Below, in pieces: positions 21,966 to 31,756 of a DNA stretch of 64,000 bases. The notes under the pieces were generated by a model. That model was not told where the DNA came from. It ran no database searches and worked only from the letters and a program-made list of their open reading frames with translations. A program made the position numbers and the translations under genes. The first letter of the stretch is position 1. The number at the start of each line of letters is the position of its first letter. This stretch comes from Monocercomonoides exilis (lineage: Eukaryota > Preaxostyla > Oxymonadida > Polymastigidae): assembly GCA_001643675.2 (NCBI GenBank), contig LSRY02000025.1, positions 250,001-314,000 of the forward strand. The letters are read 5' to 3'.

Positions 21966-23530
21966 CTATACCCGCTCCCTCTTGGGATATCTTTGAGGCG
22001 ACATAGATTTGGCCCTTGCCTCTTCAGTGTCATTACCTATCTGCCCAATACTTTTTCCGCTACGCCTCTTCCGATCTTTTCCCCTCCTCTTCAGCGGAGT
22101 TGGATCCTTCTCTCCCGTAAGCTCACAGATGCTGTTGGGGATTATGGAGGGTGTCTTCTGGCGACTAGGTTGTCGGGGTGCTGAGTTTCGTGACTTAGTC
22201 GTTTCACCTCTGTTTTCTTCTCCACTCGGCAGTTTCTTTCTACCTCTTGATCGCTTTCTCGTAAGCTTCTTCCCTATCTCAGATCCCGCTTTGGGTAATT
22301 CCTCTGAGCAGCCTTTCATATCTGCATCTGCGATCTCCAGTGTCCCTTCCTTCGAATCTTCACTCTTATCTGGCTTGTAATCTTCTCCCCTCTGGAGAAC
22401 TGGGCCTCCAATTGTCTCCAGTGTCCATTTTGTATCTTGTACAGGGAACACGGTATAGTATTCCTGGGCCACTCTCGAACCCGGTGCCCATCTCGCATAC
22501 GCATTGATCGCCTTCCAGTCCGCTCCTTCTTGTCCTGCTAAGTGTGTAATCACTGTGTGTCTTATAGAGTACGCGGTGAAAGTTTAGGGAATTTCGTTCT
22601 CTCTCAAAATAGCCGTTAGTTCTTCTTTGATCTTCTGTAGGTTAGCGGGTCTACTCCCTTCTATGTCGAACCACACATGTTCACTCTGATACGTCGTCTT
22701 AGTATAATCCATCCAACGTTGGAGCGCTGCAACAGCATCTATACGTGGGTTTGGATTTTTATTAATAAAAACTTTGATAATCTCCCCTCCAAACATCTTT
22801 GTCGGTACCTGTGTGAGTTAAGTGTTCTCTCAGCTGATCGTCGTACCACTTCTCATTCTTTCCAGCTCCGCTGGCCTTATAGCCCCAAAGATCATGGTCA
22901 GGATGAGAGCTCTCCTCTGGATGATTTGTGGGTCAGTCCTATAGTGGGTGGCTTCTGGACATTTCGTGATGTTTGTTAAGTCCCACATTGATTTGTACCG
23001 TTTGCCCTTTCTCGGCTTCTCACACACATTAGTTTTCAGAAATATTTCTATGTCTTTCCCATCAATCTTAGTCTCTCTAAATAGATAAATAGAATCCAGC
23101 ACTTTTCGAACTGTCTGATTAATCACTCCACTTGAGAGGTTCGTATTCGTTAGTGTTTCGGTTAACTCTGCCATAATCCATTTGGCATCTCTGGTTGTGA
23201 GGGGCTGTTTCATTCATGCTCTCTCTATCTAGGAACTGCTTGAATCTTCGCAGCGCTCTCCTCGTATCTCTTTCGCTCTTTTGATTTCTAAGTATTGCTG
23301 CTGCTATCTCTTTTGCTCCAACGTGTTCTCCCCATGTTAAGAAGAGGTCTCTCCCCTGAATATTCTCTTCTCCAGTATAACGCTTATAACCTCTCCTGGG
23401 GGTAGTTTCCAGCCTTGCCTTCTCATCTTGGTTCCCGGAATCATGCACTCTTGATAGGTCCCCAGGGTTTTTGTCAAATGTCCAGGCTGTAGTAGCGAGG
23501 TCCAGGTCTGCCCCTGCCAAGCTGGCAGAA
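21966..23530 (-). pseudogene. DIRS copy 1 tyrosine recombinase, three in-frame stops and one frameshift
   Basis: The core-binding part (RRALRRFKQFLDRES) is in the frame ending at 23119. A 2-nt length difference from copy 2 near 23215 moves the rest into a second frame. That frame then stays intact to 21966 apart from TGA at 22830-22832, TAA at 22818-22820 and TAA at 22584-22586. Catalytic-core signatures are present. The first arginine lies in IFGAIRPAELERM and the second in TAYSIRHTVITHLAG, where Tyr replaces the usual His of the HxxR box. The third signature is WAPGSRVAQEYY with the tyrosine nucleophile. The enzyme would join circular cDNA to the genome without target duplication. The C-terminal 140 residues are basic and disordered (TRKRSRGRKK). 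Confidence 0.8.
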
Positions 23531-25835
23531 TCAGAATCGTCAGTTCCCTCCGAGCTTCCTTCTCCTTCTCTTTCAGGGTCTGTCCAATATTTCTCAGGAA
23601 CGGATGGACAAGCACTATGTCGTCTTCTGGTGTTCCTCTCTCTCTCTTCCTTTTCAGAGAGAATAGTCTCCAAGTACTTCCGCAGGACACTGGCGCAATC
23701 GGTTCTGAAATTATATCTAGTGTTCTCGGTGCGATTGTCTGAAATATCTCTGCGACTTTCTCCCCCCTCAGTGCATAGTCCGGCTTTCTCGCCATCCGGC
23801 TGAGTGCATCTGCCTCCGTGTTCTGCTCTCCCGGGAGATGTTCCGTTTGTATCGTAATGTCCAGGCTGTTCAGTTTCTTCAACAATTCTCTCAGTGTTGG
23901 AATGTGCGATGGCGCTCCCTTCTTCTTCTGTATTGTCCATCTCGTGGACATATTGTCTGTCTTCAGACGAATCTGGTCTATCTTTTGTTGTTGCAGCCAC
24001 GCTCCCTTTCTCTCTAGTGTCCTCAACACTGCTCTGAACTCCTTCTCGTTGGTTGCTAACGCACTCTCCCGGGGTGTCCAACTTCCGTAAACAAATATTC
24101 TCTCCTTTTTGTTCTCCCTCGGGATTGTTAATACTGCACCCCAACCCAGCTCTGACGAATCCGTTGTTAGATCTGCTGATCTGATCCTTCTCTTCAGACT
24201 CCTAGGCCTGTTCTCTTTCAGGGTTTTCCTCCAGTGTGTTAATTCTTCCAGTATCATTGGGCTGACTGTCACCGTTCCCTTCCAGCCTCCGCAGGCTATT
24301 GCCTGCCTCAGCACGTATTGCATGCGCTTCATCCACAAGCTCGCTAGTGGGTGTTGTAACCTCACAAAATTCAGTCTCCCGAGGAGTGCTGCAAGATCTT
24401 TTGTCCTTTGTCTCTTCCTTTCCTTTGCATATCCAATCCAGGTTTGCACATCCTCCATCAGCAGCTCTCTCTTCCTCTCCTGGAGTGTCACTTCCATCTT
24501 CTCTGAGTTCCATATCCATCCCAGAAACTCTACACTCCTTGTGGGTTACAAGTTCAATTTCTCTTCTGAATGCGTCCATCCCAGACTCCTCAGGAACTGG
24601 GCTATCTCCTGTGAGATCAATCTCAATGCATCCCTGTCTGGGTGTATAAGGAGAATGTCGTCCAGATATATTACTAGCTGCACTTTCCACTTTTCTCTGA
24701 TATATGACTCCGCCCGTCTCATTATTTTCGTGAAAACTCTGGGCGCGTCCTTTGCCCCAAATGGCATCCCATTGTTAGCATAGCATTGACTTTGAAAGCT
24801 GAAGCACAGATAGGGACTGAATTGCTCGTCCACTTTGACATGTTGGTATACACTCGATATGTCCCGAGTGGTCATCCAGTCGTTCTTCTCCAGGAGTTCC
24901 ACCACTATCTCCTGGGAATCCATCTTGAAGTGTTTTCCCTGCACTTCCTCGTTTAGCGCCCTGCAATCTAGTATCTTTCTCCACTTTCCGTTCTTCTTTA
25001 TCACCATGAATGTCGGATTGAACCACTTCACCTCCGACTCCTGTATGGGCTTCACCACTCCGTCCTTCAATTCCTCCTCCAAGAGGGATAAATAATTGTT
25101 TGTCATCTCCGTTGTTTCCCGAAATTCTTGTCTGTGTTTTCTCTCCTCGAGTGAGATTGGGGACTGGGGACTTTTCCATCGAGCTCTTATTCCACGGCTC
25201 ACTTGTTTGTCTCCCCCAATCTTCTTCCACTTGCTCAGCCTGTTCATTAATCTCCCCGGAAGTGGTTCCTTCGGTGGTCCACTCTCCATACTCCTCCTCA
25301 CTTCTGGGATCCTGCGGACATAATGGATCTGTGTATTCCATTCTCCTTCGAGAGAATCGAATATAGCAGTCCTCGAGCTCCCCTCCCGTGCACTCCCAAT
25401 TGGGTGCTCGATAACAATCCCAGAAGCTCTCAAGACTCCCTTCTCTTCCTCCTTCTCGGATTTCCGATCGTTCTTCTGTCTTGTCCTGTGGGGATATTCG
25501 GAGTCTCCTTCTGTACACTCTCTCCATGTTCCCATCTCATGGTATCTCGAGGAACGTTGATTTATCCTCTTCTCTCGATCGACCGGGCCCAGTGCCTCTT
25601 CGATATTCTCGCAAACTCTCACGGGTTCCATTCTTGAATCTATCTCTCGATTGAATGATATTCCTTGAAGTATTATCACTCCTTCGTAATTCGACAGCTT
25701 TCTATCGATCTCTGTCTTGCGGGAAAGCGCGGCTCTCTCTTCTCTCTCTAGTTTCTCTCCTCTCTCCCTCTCTATTCCTGCGACCATTTGGTGGCCCCAA
25801 CTGTTGATTCCATAGCTCTCCCTCCTTGAGTCCAT
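23337..25835 (-). CDS. DIRS copy 1 reverse transcriptase - RNase H, split by one in-frame TAA
   Basis: The RT domain has FMVIKKNGKWRKILDCRALN, the motif A region (TRDISSVYQHVKV), NNGMPFGAKDAPRVF (motif B) and catalytic YLDD in VIYLDDILLIHPD. After EEKLNL a TAA (24546-24548) interrupts the frame. Translation resumes in frame with PTRSVEFLGWIW, the usual RT-to-connection sequence. RNase H follows with DEDD-type acidic residues: TTDSSELGWG, NEKEFRAV, KTDNMSTRW and the final Asp in EADALSR. The C-terminus continues into a region overlapped by the recombinase frame. The identical TAA in copy 2 means it predates the shared core. Function would be cDNA synthesis and RNA removal. Either the TAA is read through or the copies are dead relatives. 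Confidence 0.85.
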
Positions 25836-27013
25836 TGTGCGGCTGGAGGCAATGGTCCAGTGATTGGAACTGGCCTCACAGCAATGGATTGGACGAACTG
25901 TGCTTGAGACTGGGGTGTTCTCCTCTTTCCCCTGAAATCTGTGAAGCTCCTTCCGTATACCCTTCTCTGGAGCTGTCTATATACGAATCCCTGGGGGCTC
26001 CTACCCGAACTGTATCTTCTCGGGGGTCCATTTCTGGACGTTGCAGGCCCGTAACCTGTTGTGGAGTCGGGAGATGTACCGTGTACTGTTGCATCTCCCT
26101 CTGAGCGAAAAAGACTGGTACTCTCTACCAGTTTTTTCAGGTTCTCTGGCACCTCTTTGGACATTCCTCCTTCCAGAAAGCCTTTCGCGCTTTCCAAACC
26201 CGATTGGGGAATCACCTTTAGCAGGTTAAATCTGTTGATATAGTCAGCGATAAGCGAATAGGGTCAAAACAATCCTCTCAGTCGTTCCTTCTCCTCTTCC
26301 ATGACGTGCACATTCTCTTGTTCCTTCACTGTTAGTAATGCAATTGATTTGGCTGCTTCAAAGCCCGATTCTTGAGCAGGCTGGAGGAGTTCAGCTGCTC
26401 GGCTCGCTTCTGGTGTGTCTTTTCTCCCCTTTGCTGTGATGGCTGTTCTGGCTTGCGCATTCCAATTTGTGTATGTGTGTCCTGTAAAAAACTCCTTCTC
26501 ATTCTCTGGGATGAATGTATTCAATATGTCATCACTCATTCTTATCGAGCCAGCTTTACAAAACTCAATGAACTTCCTCAACTCGCTCGCTTGTCTCCGT
26601 GGTGTCAACCACTCCCTGGGAAAAATTCTTGTAAAGTCTTCTGTTCCTTCTTTCTCTCGCAGCGCTCCCAGCTCTTCAGAATCCCATTCGCTATCTTCTT
26701 CATCTTCCCGTCTCATCACTCGACTATATGTACGACGTAATCTCTCACGCTTTCCTTGTTTCCTTCTTGCGATCAGATCACTAAAATTTGCATCCGACTC
26801 CGACTCGCTCGATCTCGATCTGCTTCTTCTCCTAGCTCGTTCCCTCTTCACTTTCCTCGTTGGCAGCAACTCCGTAGCTCCGGATTGCATTGGCCATGTT
26901 TGGCTTCTCGGAAGTTCTTGGATCATTCTAACTTCTCTCAGAAGTTTATGTGCAAGATCAAATTCCTTTTCCTCGAAGTCTCTGTTTGATAATCCATTTG
27001 GTGCTTGTTCCAT
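25772..27013 (-). pseudogene. DIRS copy 1 gag-like ORF1 with a nonsense codon
   Basis: From an ATG at 27013 (MEQAPNGLSNRDFEEKEFDL) the frame encodes an Arg/Ser-rich stretch (RRRSRSRSSESESD) and a helical segment (EWLTPRRQASELRKFIEFCK). After ERLRGLF there is a TGA (26264-26266). The same frame continues for 163 codons (PYSLIADYINRFNLLKVIPQ...). In copy 2 the corresponding codon is TGT (Cys), so this is a point nonsense change. The product would be the capsid-like, nucleic-acid-binding protein of the element. It overlaps the RT frame by about 60 bases in a different frame, suggesting frameshift or reinitiation for ORF2. Confidence 0.7.
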
Positions 27014-27165
27014 TTCTAATGCGGACAATGGTATCAAAAACAAGTTTGAGTATTTGCAGAGTTTGATCTCATACAACCCATTAATTATAAACAATATAAA
27101 TAATCATGGGGCAAACCTGCTTCTTGAATTTCAATATCTGCAGCAATGCGAATTAGCCAAAAATT

Positions 27166-28117
27166 CATGAGTGATTATTTTTATTATCATGTTTTTTCTG
27201 AAATAGTCTTAAATCAAAAACATCCTTTTTTGTATTTGTGTATTGCACAGAAAAGTGTAAAAACCATTTGAATATATTTCTGGATGGAAATCTTTTCTTG
27301 TCTCTGATTTTTCAGTCAAAAGAAACATCAAATATTTTATTGATAATATTCTTTTTTTTGATAGACTAATCTCTAAAGTATTTTCTTTTCGAAAAAAGTT
27401 AAGATTTTAAAAAATAATAACTATCGTTGAATTGGAGCAAAGGATTAATAAAAAAAACTTTTCAGATACAGTAGATTAATTCACTTGAAATGGAAAAATT
27501 GAAAATACAGGCAGAAAAAATTGGACACAATCGTATCTGTTTTTACACATCTTTTTGAAACAATATCAGTTTGTAATTATGTGTGATGTTGCAATATACA
27601 GGAAATTAATAAATGAATGAATTAATGAAGTATTTTTTGGTCAAATTTTTAATTTTAGAAAATATTCGTGAATTCTAATTTTTCGAAGGCGACAACAATG
27701 TTCATTGTCTTTTTACGATATATAGACTTATTTGCACACGTTTTTGAGATATGGTTAAAATGAGTTTTTTTTCAAAAAATCGATTTTTCTATGTAAAATT
27801 CAATATGATAATTATAAAACGTGATAATAAAATATTTTTCTCTATCATTTTTTGCAATGGAAAATGAATGGAGAAAAATCAAAAAATGTCTATACACAAA
27901 AATATGTGACTATTTCCGATGAAGATTATATTCGATGTGAGAATATATGGCATATGGGACAAAATTTGTTGTTTTATGATTTTTGTTCCACACAGTTCTT
28001 TCAAAGATTTTTTTTCAATTTTTTAAATTTCAATATGAAATATTGCACGATAATGCAGAATAATTATCATTCGATTGTAGAAAATGTTTGGGACAAATCT
28101 TTGAATTTTTCATAAAA
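27166..28117. other. AT-rich interval between DIRS copy 1 and the inverted-repeat unit
   Basis: An 87-codon frame at 27852-28115 has no recognisable motif and a composition like the surrounding DNA. I see no gene, RNA or clear element end. Confidence 0.4.
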
Positions 28118-28315
28118 AAAAACATTTGCAGCATAGGTCTAAATTGTACCAGTAGTGAATTTGACATTTTTTATGAAATTTCGATATATTATTGATTGTC
28201 ATAATTAATTAACACTGTATTATCGAAAAAATTTCAAAAATCTTAACTTCAAAAAGTTAACAAAAATTATTGATCAAACCCACAAATATATTTGTGTATT
28301 TTTCATTTCGTATTT
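28118..28315 (+). repeat. Left inverted arm of the captured-gene unit
   Basis: It is nearly identical to the reverse complement of 30343-30540. The outer end reads ACATTTGCAGCATAGG and the inner end TTTTTCATTTCG. Confidence 0.85.
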
Positions 28316-28465
28316 TATGAACGTTTTGTGACAATAAAATTCTTAATAACCAAATTTATGTTCACATGATATTAATTCCTACGTATTTCATATATTTATT
28401 TTCATCAACTTGCTTCTTATAAGTTGTGATCAAATTATGTTCGAAGAACAATGCGTATTTGATAA

Positions 28466-30145
28466 TTGGAAGTTTTTGAAGAGAGAGGATCTCTAAGTTT
28501 AGAAAATTCATATATTAGGTGTGAATGGAGTGGATCGAAGACAACAGGAGAAAGCGACTCGTTCACTGATGGGATATCGAGTGGAGGGGCTATTTTCATG
28601 CACAACAAGGGAAATAGAGAATTTTCAGTTTTTCATTGCACTTTCAGCAACTGCAATGCCCATTTTGCAGGATGAGGAATTAATTGCTTCAATATTTCAT
28701 CAGTTGACATTGCAAATAACACATTCGATTCATGCACTGTTCGAACATGGATTGGAGGAGGGACATGTGTTTACACGATTTCAACATGTGTTCTGATCAG
28801 CAGATGTGAATTCCAGAATTGAAAAGCAAATGGCTATGGAGGAGGACTTCTTTTTGAATCTTTTCAGGTTTCGGGAATAGGATGCATTCCAACAGAAAAT
28901 GGAGAAGGGGAGAGCGCGTGTGTGTTTGACTGCAGTTTCACTTCATGCTCGGTTACTGGAAATGATGGTGGAGGAATGCGTTGTGCAAACATTCCAATCA
29001 CGCAATTTAAAATGTGCAGTGTTCAATTTATTTCATGTTCAGCATTAAGAGAGGGAGGAGGATTGGAGTTATATCCATACAGACAACCATCACGAAATGA
29101 TGTTATTAATTGTTATTTTTTGTTCTATCATAAAGGCAAATGAAGAAATGCAGCCAATCCAAATGGGCACGATATGATATACTTAGATAATTAAAATTTA
29201 TATTTGGATTCTGGGAATCCGTTCCATGAATGTTACACAACAAAAACAGATGATCAGAGAGTGTGCCATGGATATATTGAATCGAGTTCAACAAGTTGGA
29301 CATTTCAGCACACAGAAAAGTGGGATTGGCTGAATGAAGGGATGAAAGACAGGTGTGACGGAGCGAGTGAAAATGAAACAAACAATCTGTGTGGGATGAA
29401 CGAGTCTGCGCCGTTCAAGACAGTGGGGCATGCAGTGGTGTCGAGCATGGGGAAGCTGATCACTTTGATCACAGAACAGGGTGGGAGGCAAGGGAGTGAA
29501 GAGAAGACAATAAGTGTTGGGGAAAAGAAGATTTCTGTTGTTGGGAGAGGGAAAGAAGTGAGTGAAATTGGGACAAGTGCACTTTCTTCGCCTGCAACTA
29601 CTCTGTTCAGCATATCTTCTGGTTAACTGGAGGTGGGGCATGTGGGGATCGACCACAACTCGATGAGAAGTCCATCGCCGAGTGTGTTTGTGGTGTCTGA
29701 TGGAAGCGGATCACTTTCATTGGAAGATGTGCTGATCAGTTCTTCCACAACAGGAGGGAGAGGAATCTCATCGTCTGTGTTTGAAGTGGCTCTGAAGCAA
29801 TTAAAGATGGTTGATGTTGAGATAAAAAATATGAAAATGAGCCAATCGTTATTTGCAGAACCACATTTGGTAGGATTTAAATTTGGAGAAAGTGTTTTGG
29901 CGAATGTGACGATTCGAAATGTGAGTCGAACAGGTTAAGATAGTGTTGTGATGTCAAAGACAGAGAAGGGAGGAGAAACATTTGTGTGGTGGAATACAAC
30001 GATGGAAGGATGTGAGTGCGCGAATGGGAATGGAGGAGCGATGAAGATTGAGTTGGCGCCTTCAACAAGCAAAGCTCAAATTGGAACATCCACGTCGCAA
30101 GATGGAGCGAAATTGAATCTTGTGGATGAATTTTACAAAATATGA
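28466..30145 (+). pseudogene. Beta-helix receptor gene fragment with six stop codons and no frameshift
   Basis: One frame aligns along its whole length with about residues 345-850 of the gene at 12196-20349. Examples are CEWSGSKTTG here and CEWNGSKTTG there, and VGHVGIDHNS against VFHVGIDHNS. Six stops interrupt it: TGA where the relative has GGA (Gly), TGT (Cys) and TGC (Cys), and TAA at the positions of Tyr, Lys and one other residue. No indel changes the frame over 1.7 kb. Both ends are missing: no signal peptide, membrane span or kinase-like domain. It is enclosed by the inverted arms at 28118 and 30540. Identity to the intact gene is only moderate, so its parent is probably another member of the family. 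Confidence 0.8.
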
Positions 30146-30342
30146 ATAAAAACTTAATTCAAATTGATGTAATATTCCATTTGTAATTCAATGCATTCTT
30201 CTCAAAATTTGCAATTCGAATATTTAAAGAAAATTGAAAACAATATTCTCATTTGTTCTTTTCTTTAAAAAGAAGTTGATATGAAAAAAACAACAAAACA
30301 ATAAATGCAGTGAATAATTAAAACATAGCTCAAATACATCGC

Positions 30343-30540
30343 AAAACACAAAATGAAAAATACACAAATATATTTGTGGGTTTGATCAATAATTTTTGTT
30401 AACTTTTTGAAGTTAAGATTTTTGAAATTTTTTCGATAATACAGTGTTAATTAAATATGACAATCAATAATATATCGAAATTTCATAAAAAATGTCAAAT
30501 TCACTACTGGTACAATTTAGACCTATGCTGCAAATGTTTT
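30343..30540 (-). repeat. Right inverted arm of the captured-gene unit
   Basis: Reverse-complement partner of 28118-28315. Its outer end (TGCAAATGTTTT) abuts the next foldback element, which starts with the same bases. Confidence 0.85.
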
Positions 30541-30729
30541 ATTTTCAAATAAATCAAAAATTTCATATTTTGCTCAAATTTTTATTTTCATTCAACAAAC
30601 TTCTCTAATATGGTATCTATTTCTGGATAATGCTCTTTCATCCATTCTAAAGAAGATTTGTGAGTAAAAACATAAATTTGAGCATAATGTTAAATTTTTG
30701 ATTTATTTGAAAATAAAACATTTGCGACT
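30530..30729. repeat. Foldback (MITE-like) element, ~60-bp arms
   Basis: The arm at about 30530-30590 (GCAAATGTTTTATTTTCAAA...) is the reverse complement of about 30668-30728, with an 80-bp centre. The terminus ACATTTGC is shared with the larger inverted unit next to it, suggesting related families. Confidence 0.7.
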
Positions 30730-30921
30730 TTTCAAAAAGAATTACCCATATTACTGGTGATTATTTTTGAAATCATAACATTTTTCGGTTTGTTGATTTT
30801 TCAAATGTTTTATTTTTTTGGATTATTAAAAGGCAAGAGGCTTCTTTAGGGTTCCCAAATTTTTTCGTTTTATAGATTAATAGAAAGCAAAACAAAGCAA
30901 AACAAAACAAAACAAAACAAA

Positions 30922-30922
<1 letters not shown>

Positions 30923-30988
<66 letters not shown>
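30923..30988 (+). repeat. Poly(A) run of 66 bases
   Basis: An uninterrupted A run follows AACAA repeats (CAAAA)n at 30888-30922. It could be the tail of a retroposed sequence or simple slippage. No upstream retrogene was recognised. Confidence 0.9.
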
Positions 30989-30990
<2 letters not shown>

Positions 30991-31169
30991 CAATGTTAAG
31001 ATAATTTGAATGAATCATGTAAATAATAACCAATTTATCAACACCAAAAAGATTGAATCGTTTTTTCATTCAAATCTACAGTTTTACGAGACTTTTTTTG
31101 AACTTCATAAAAATACAAAAATTGAGCTATTATCAACCCTGACATTCCAAATAGCCCAAATAAACAAAT

Positions 31170-31376
31170 GTCTGATCCTTTTTGAAATAATTCTTTCGTT
31201 CGAGTTTTGATCAAAAATACTGTCTCAATGGGATTTTGAAAAAATGAGCTTAAACTGAAAATACACGTTGTTTGTGATGTTGTTATTGCAGAAACATATT
31301 TTAAACAAAAATCCCATTGAGATTAAATTTTTGATCAAAACTCGAACGAAAGAATGATTTCAAAAAGGATCAGTTA
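31170..31376. repeat. Foldback (MITE-like) element, ~70-bp arms
   Basis: CTGATCCTTTTTGAAATAAT...CTCAATGGGATTTT at 31170-31240 pairs with its reverse complement at about 31304-31376. A related single arm (CTCGAACGATAGAATGATTT) recurs near 47064-47095, so this is a dispersed family. Confidence 0.7.
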
Positions 31377-31756
31377 AATTTTAAAACCTTAATATGTCTT
31401 TTTATTGTTATTTCATTAATTTTACAAAAAAATTATTCAAAATTTCAATTTGAGGACAGTTGTTTTTGAGAAAGAAAACCCCAAAAAGTTAAATGATAAA
31501 AAAAACATATTATCATCACCAAAGAGTGTTGATGAAAGTTCACTCTTAAACATTTAGCTTTTTCATAAAGCTAATTTTTAATTTTTAGGCACCCTAAAAG
31601 TTGCCTTATGCCAATTTTTGGTCAAAAAATGGAGATGAAAAATAAAATATAATAAAAATTTTTATTAAATTTGCTTTTGTTGCAAAATTTGAAAAATGAT
31701 TCAAAATTTCACTTTGATGAAATTCAGACGTGCAAAGCGAACAATATCTCATTTTA

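Larger units (their letters stand above)
21750..27165 (-). mobile_element. DIRS-like tyrosine-recombinase retroelement, copy 1 (defective)
   Basis: From right to left on the minus strand this region carries a gag-like frame, a reverse transcriptase plus RNase H frame, and an overlapping tyrosine recombinase frame. That is the order of DIRS-group retroelements, which integrate with a recombinase instead of a DDE integrase. GC content is visibly higher than in the host DNA. The ends keep a shortened terminal-repeat motif: near 21820-21850 the GGAGCA...TGCTCC hairpin and ATAATGAG, and near 27100-27165 its diverged complement. The outer roughly 650 bp of terminal repeat seen in copy 2 is missing. 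Stop codons interrupt gag (26264-26266) and the recombinase (three), so it is inactive. Confidence 0.85.
28118..30540. mobile_element. 2.4-kb unit with ~195-bp inverted terminal arms carrying a captured gene fragment
   Basis: The arms at 28118-28315 and 30343-30540 are inverted copies with about two or three mismatches, beginning ACATTTGCAGCATAGG at each outer end. Between them lies a fragment of a beta-helix receptor gene (28466-30145) and AT-rich spacers. No transposase is present. The layout resembles a non-autonomous TIR element that has picked up host gene sequence, as Pack-type elements do in plants. Alternatively, two nearby inverted MITE-like repeats flank an old pseudogene by chance. 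No obvious target duplication is seen in the A-rich flanks. Confidence 0.55.

Noticed and set aside
23119-24144. A 341-codon minus-strand frame overlapping RNase H
   Set aside because: Only its downstream third is recombinase. The part opposite RNase H is a stop-free shadow and reads as charged sequence without motifs, so I did not call it a separate protein.
24109-24783. A 224-codon plus-strand frame inside DIRS copy 1, repeated in copy 2
   Set aside because: It is antisense to the RT/RNase H region, and its presence in both copies is explained by their near-identity.
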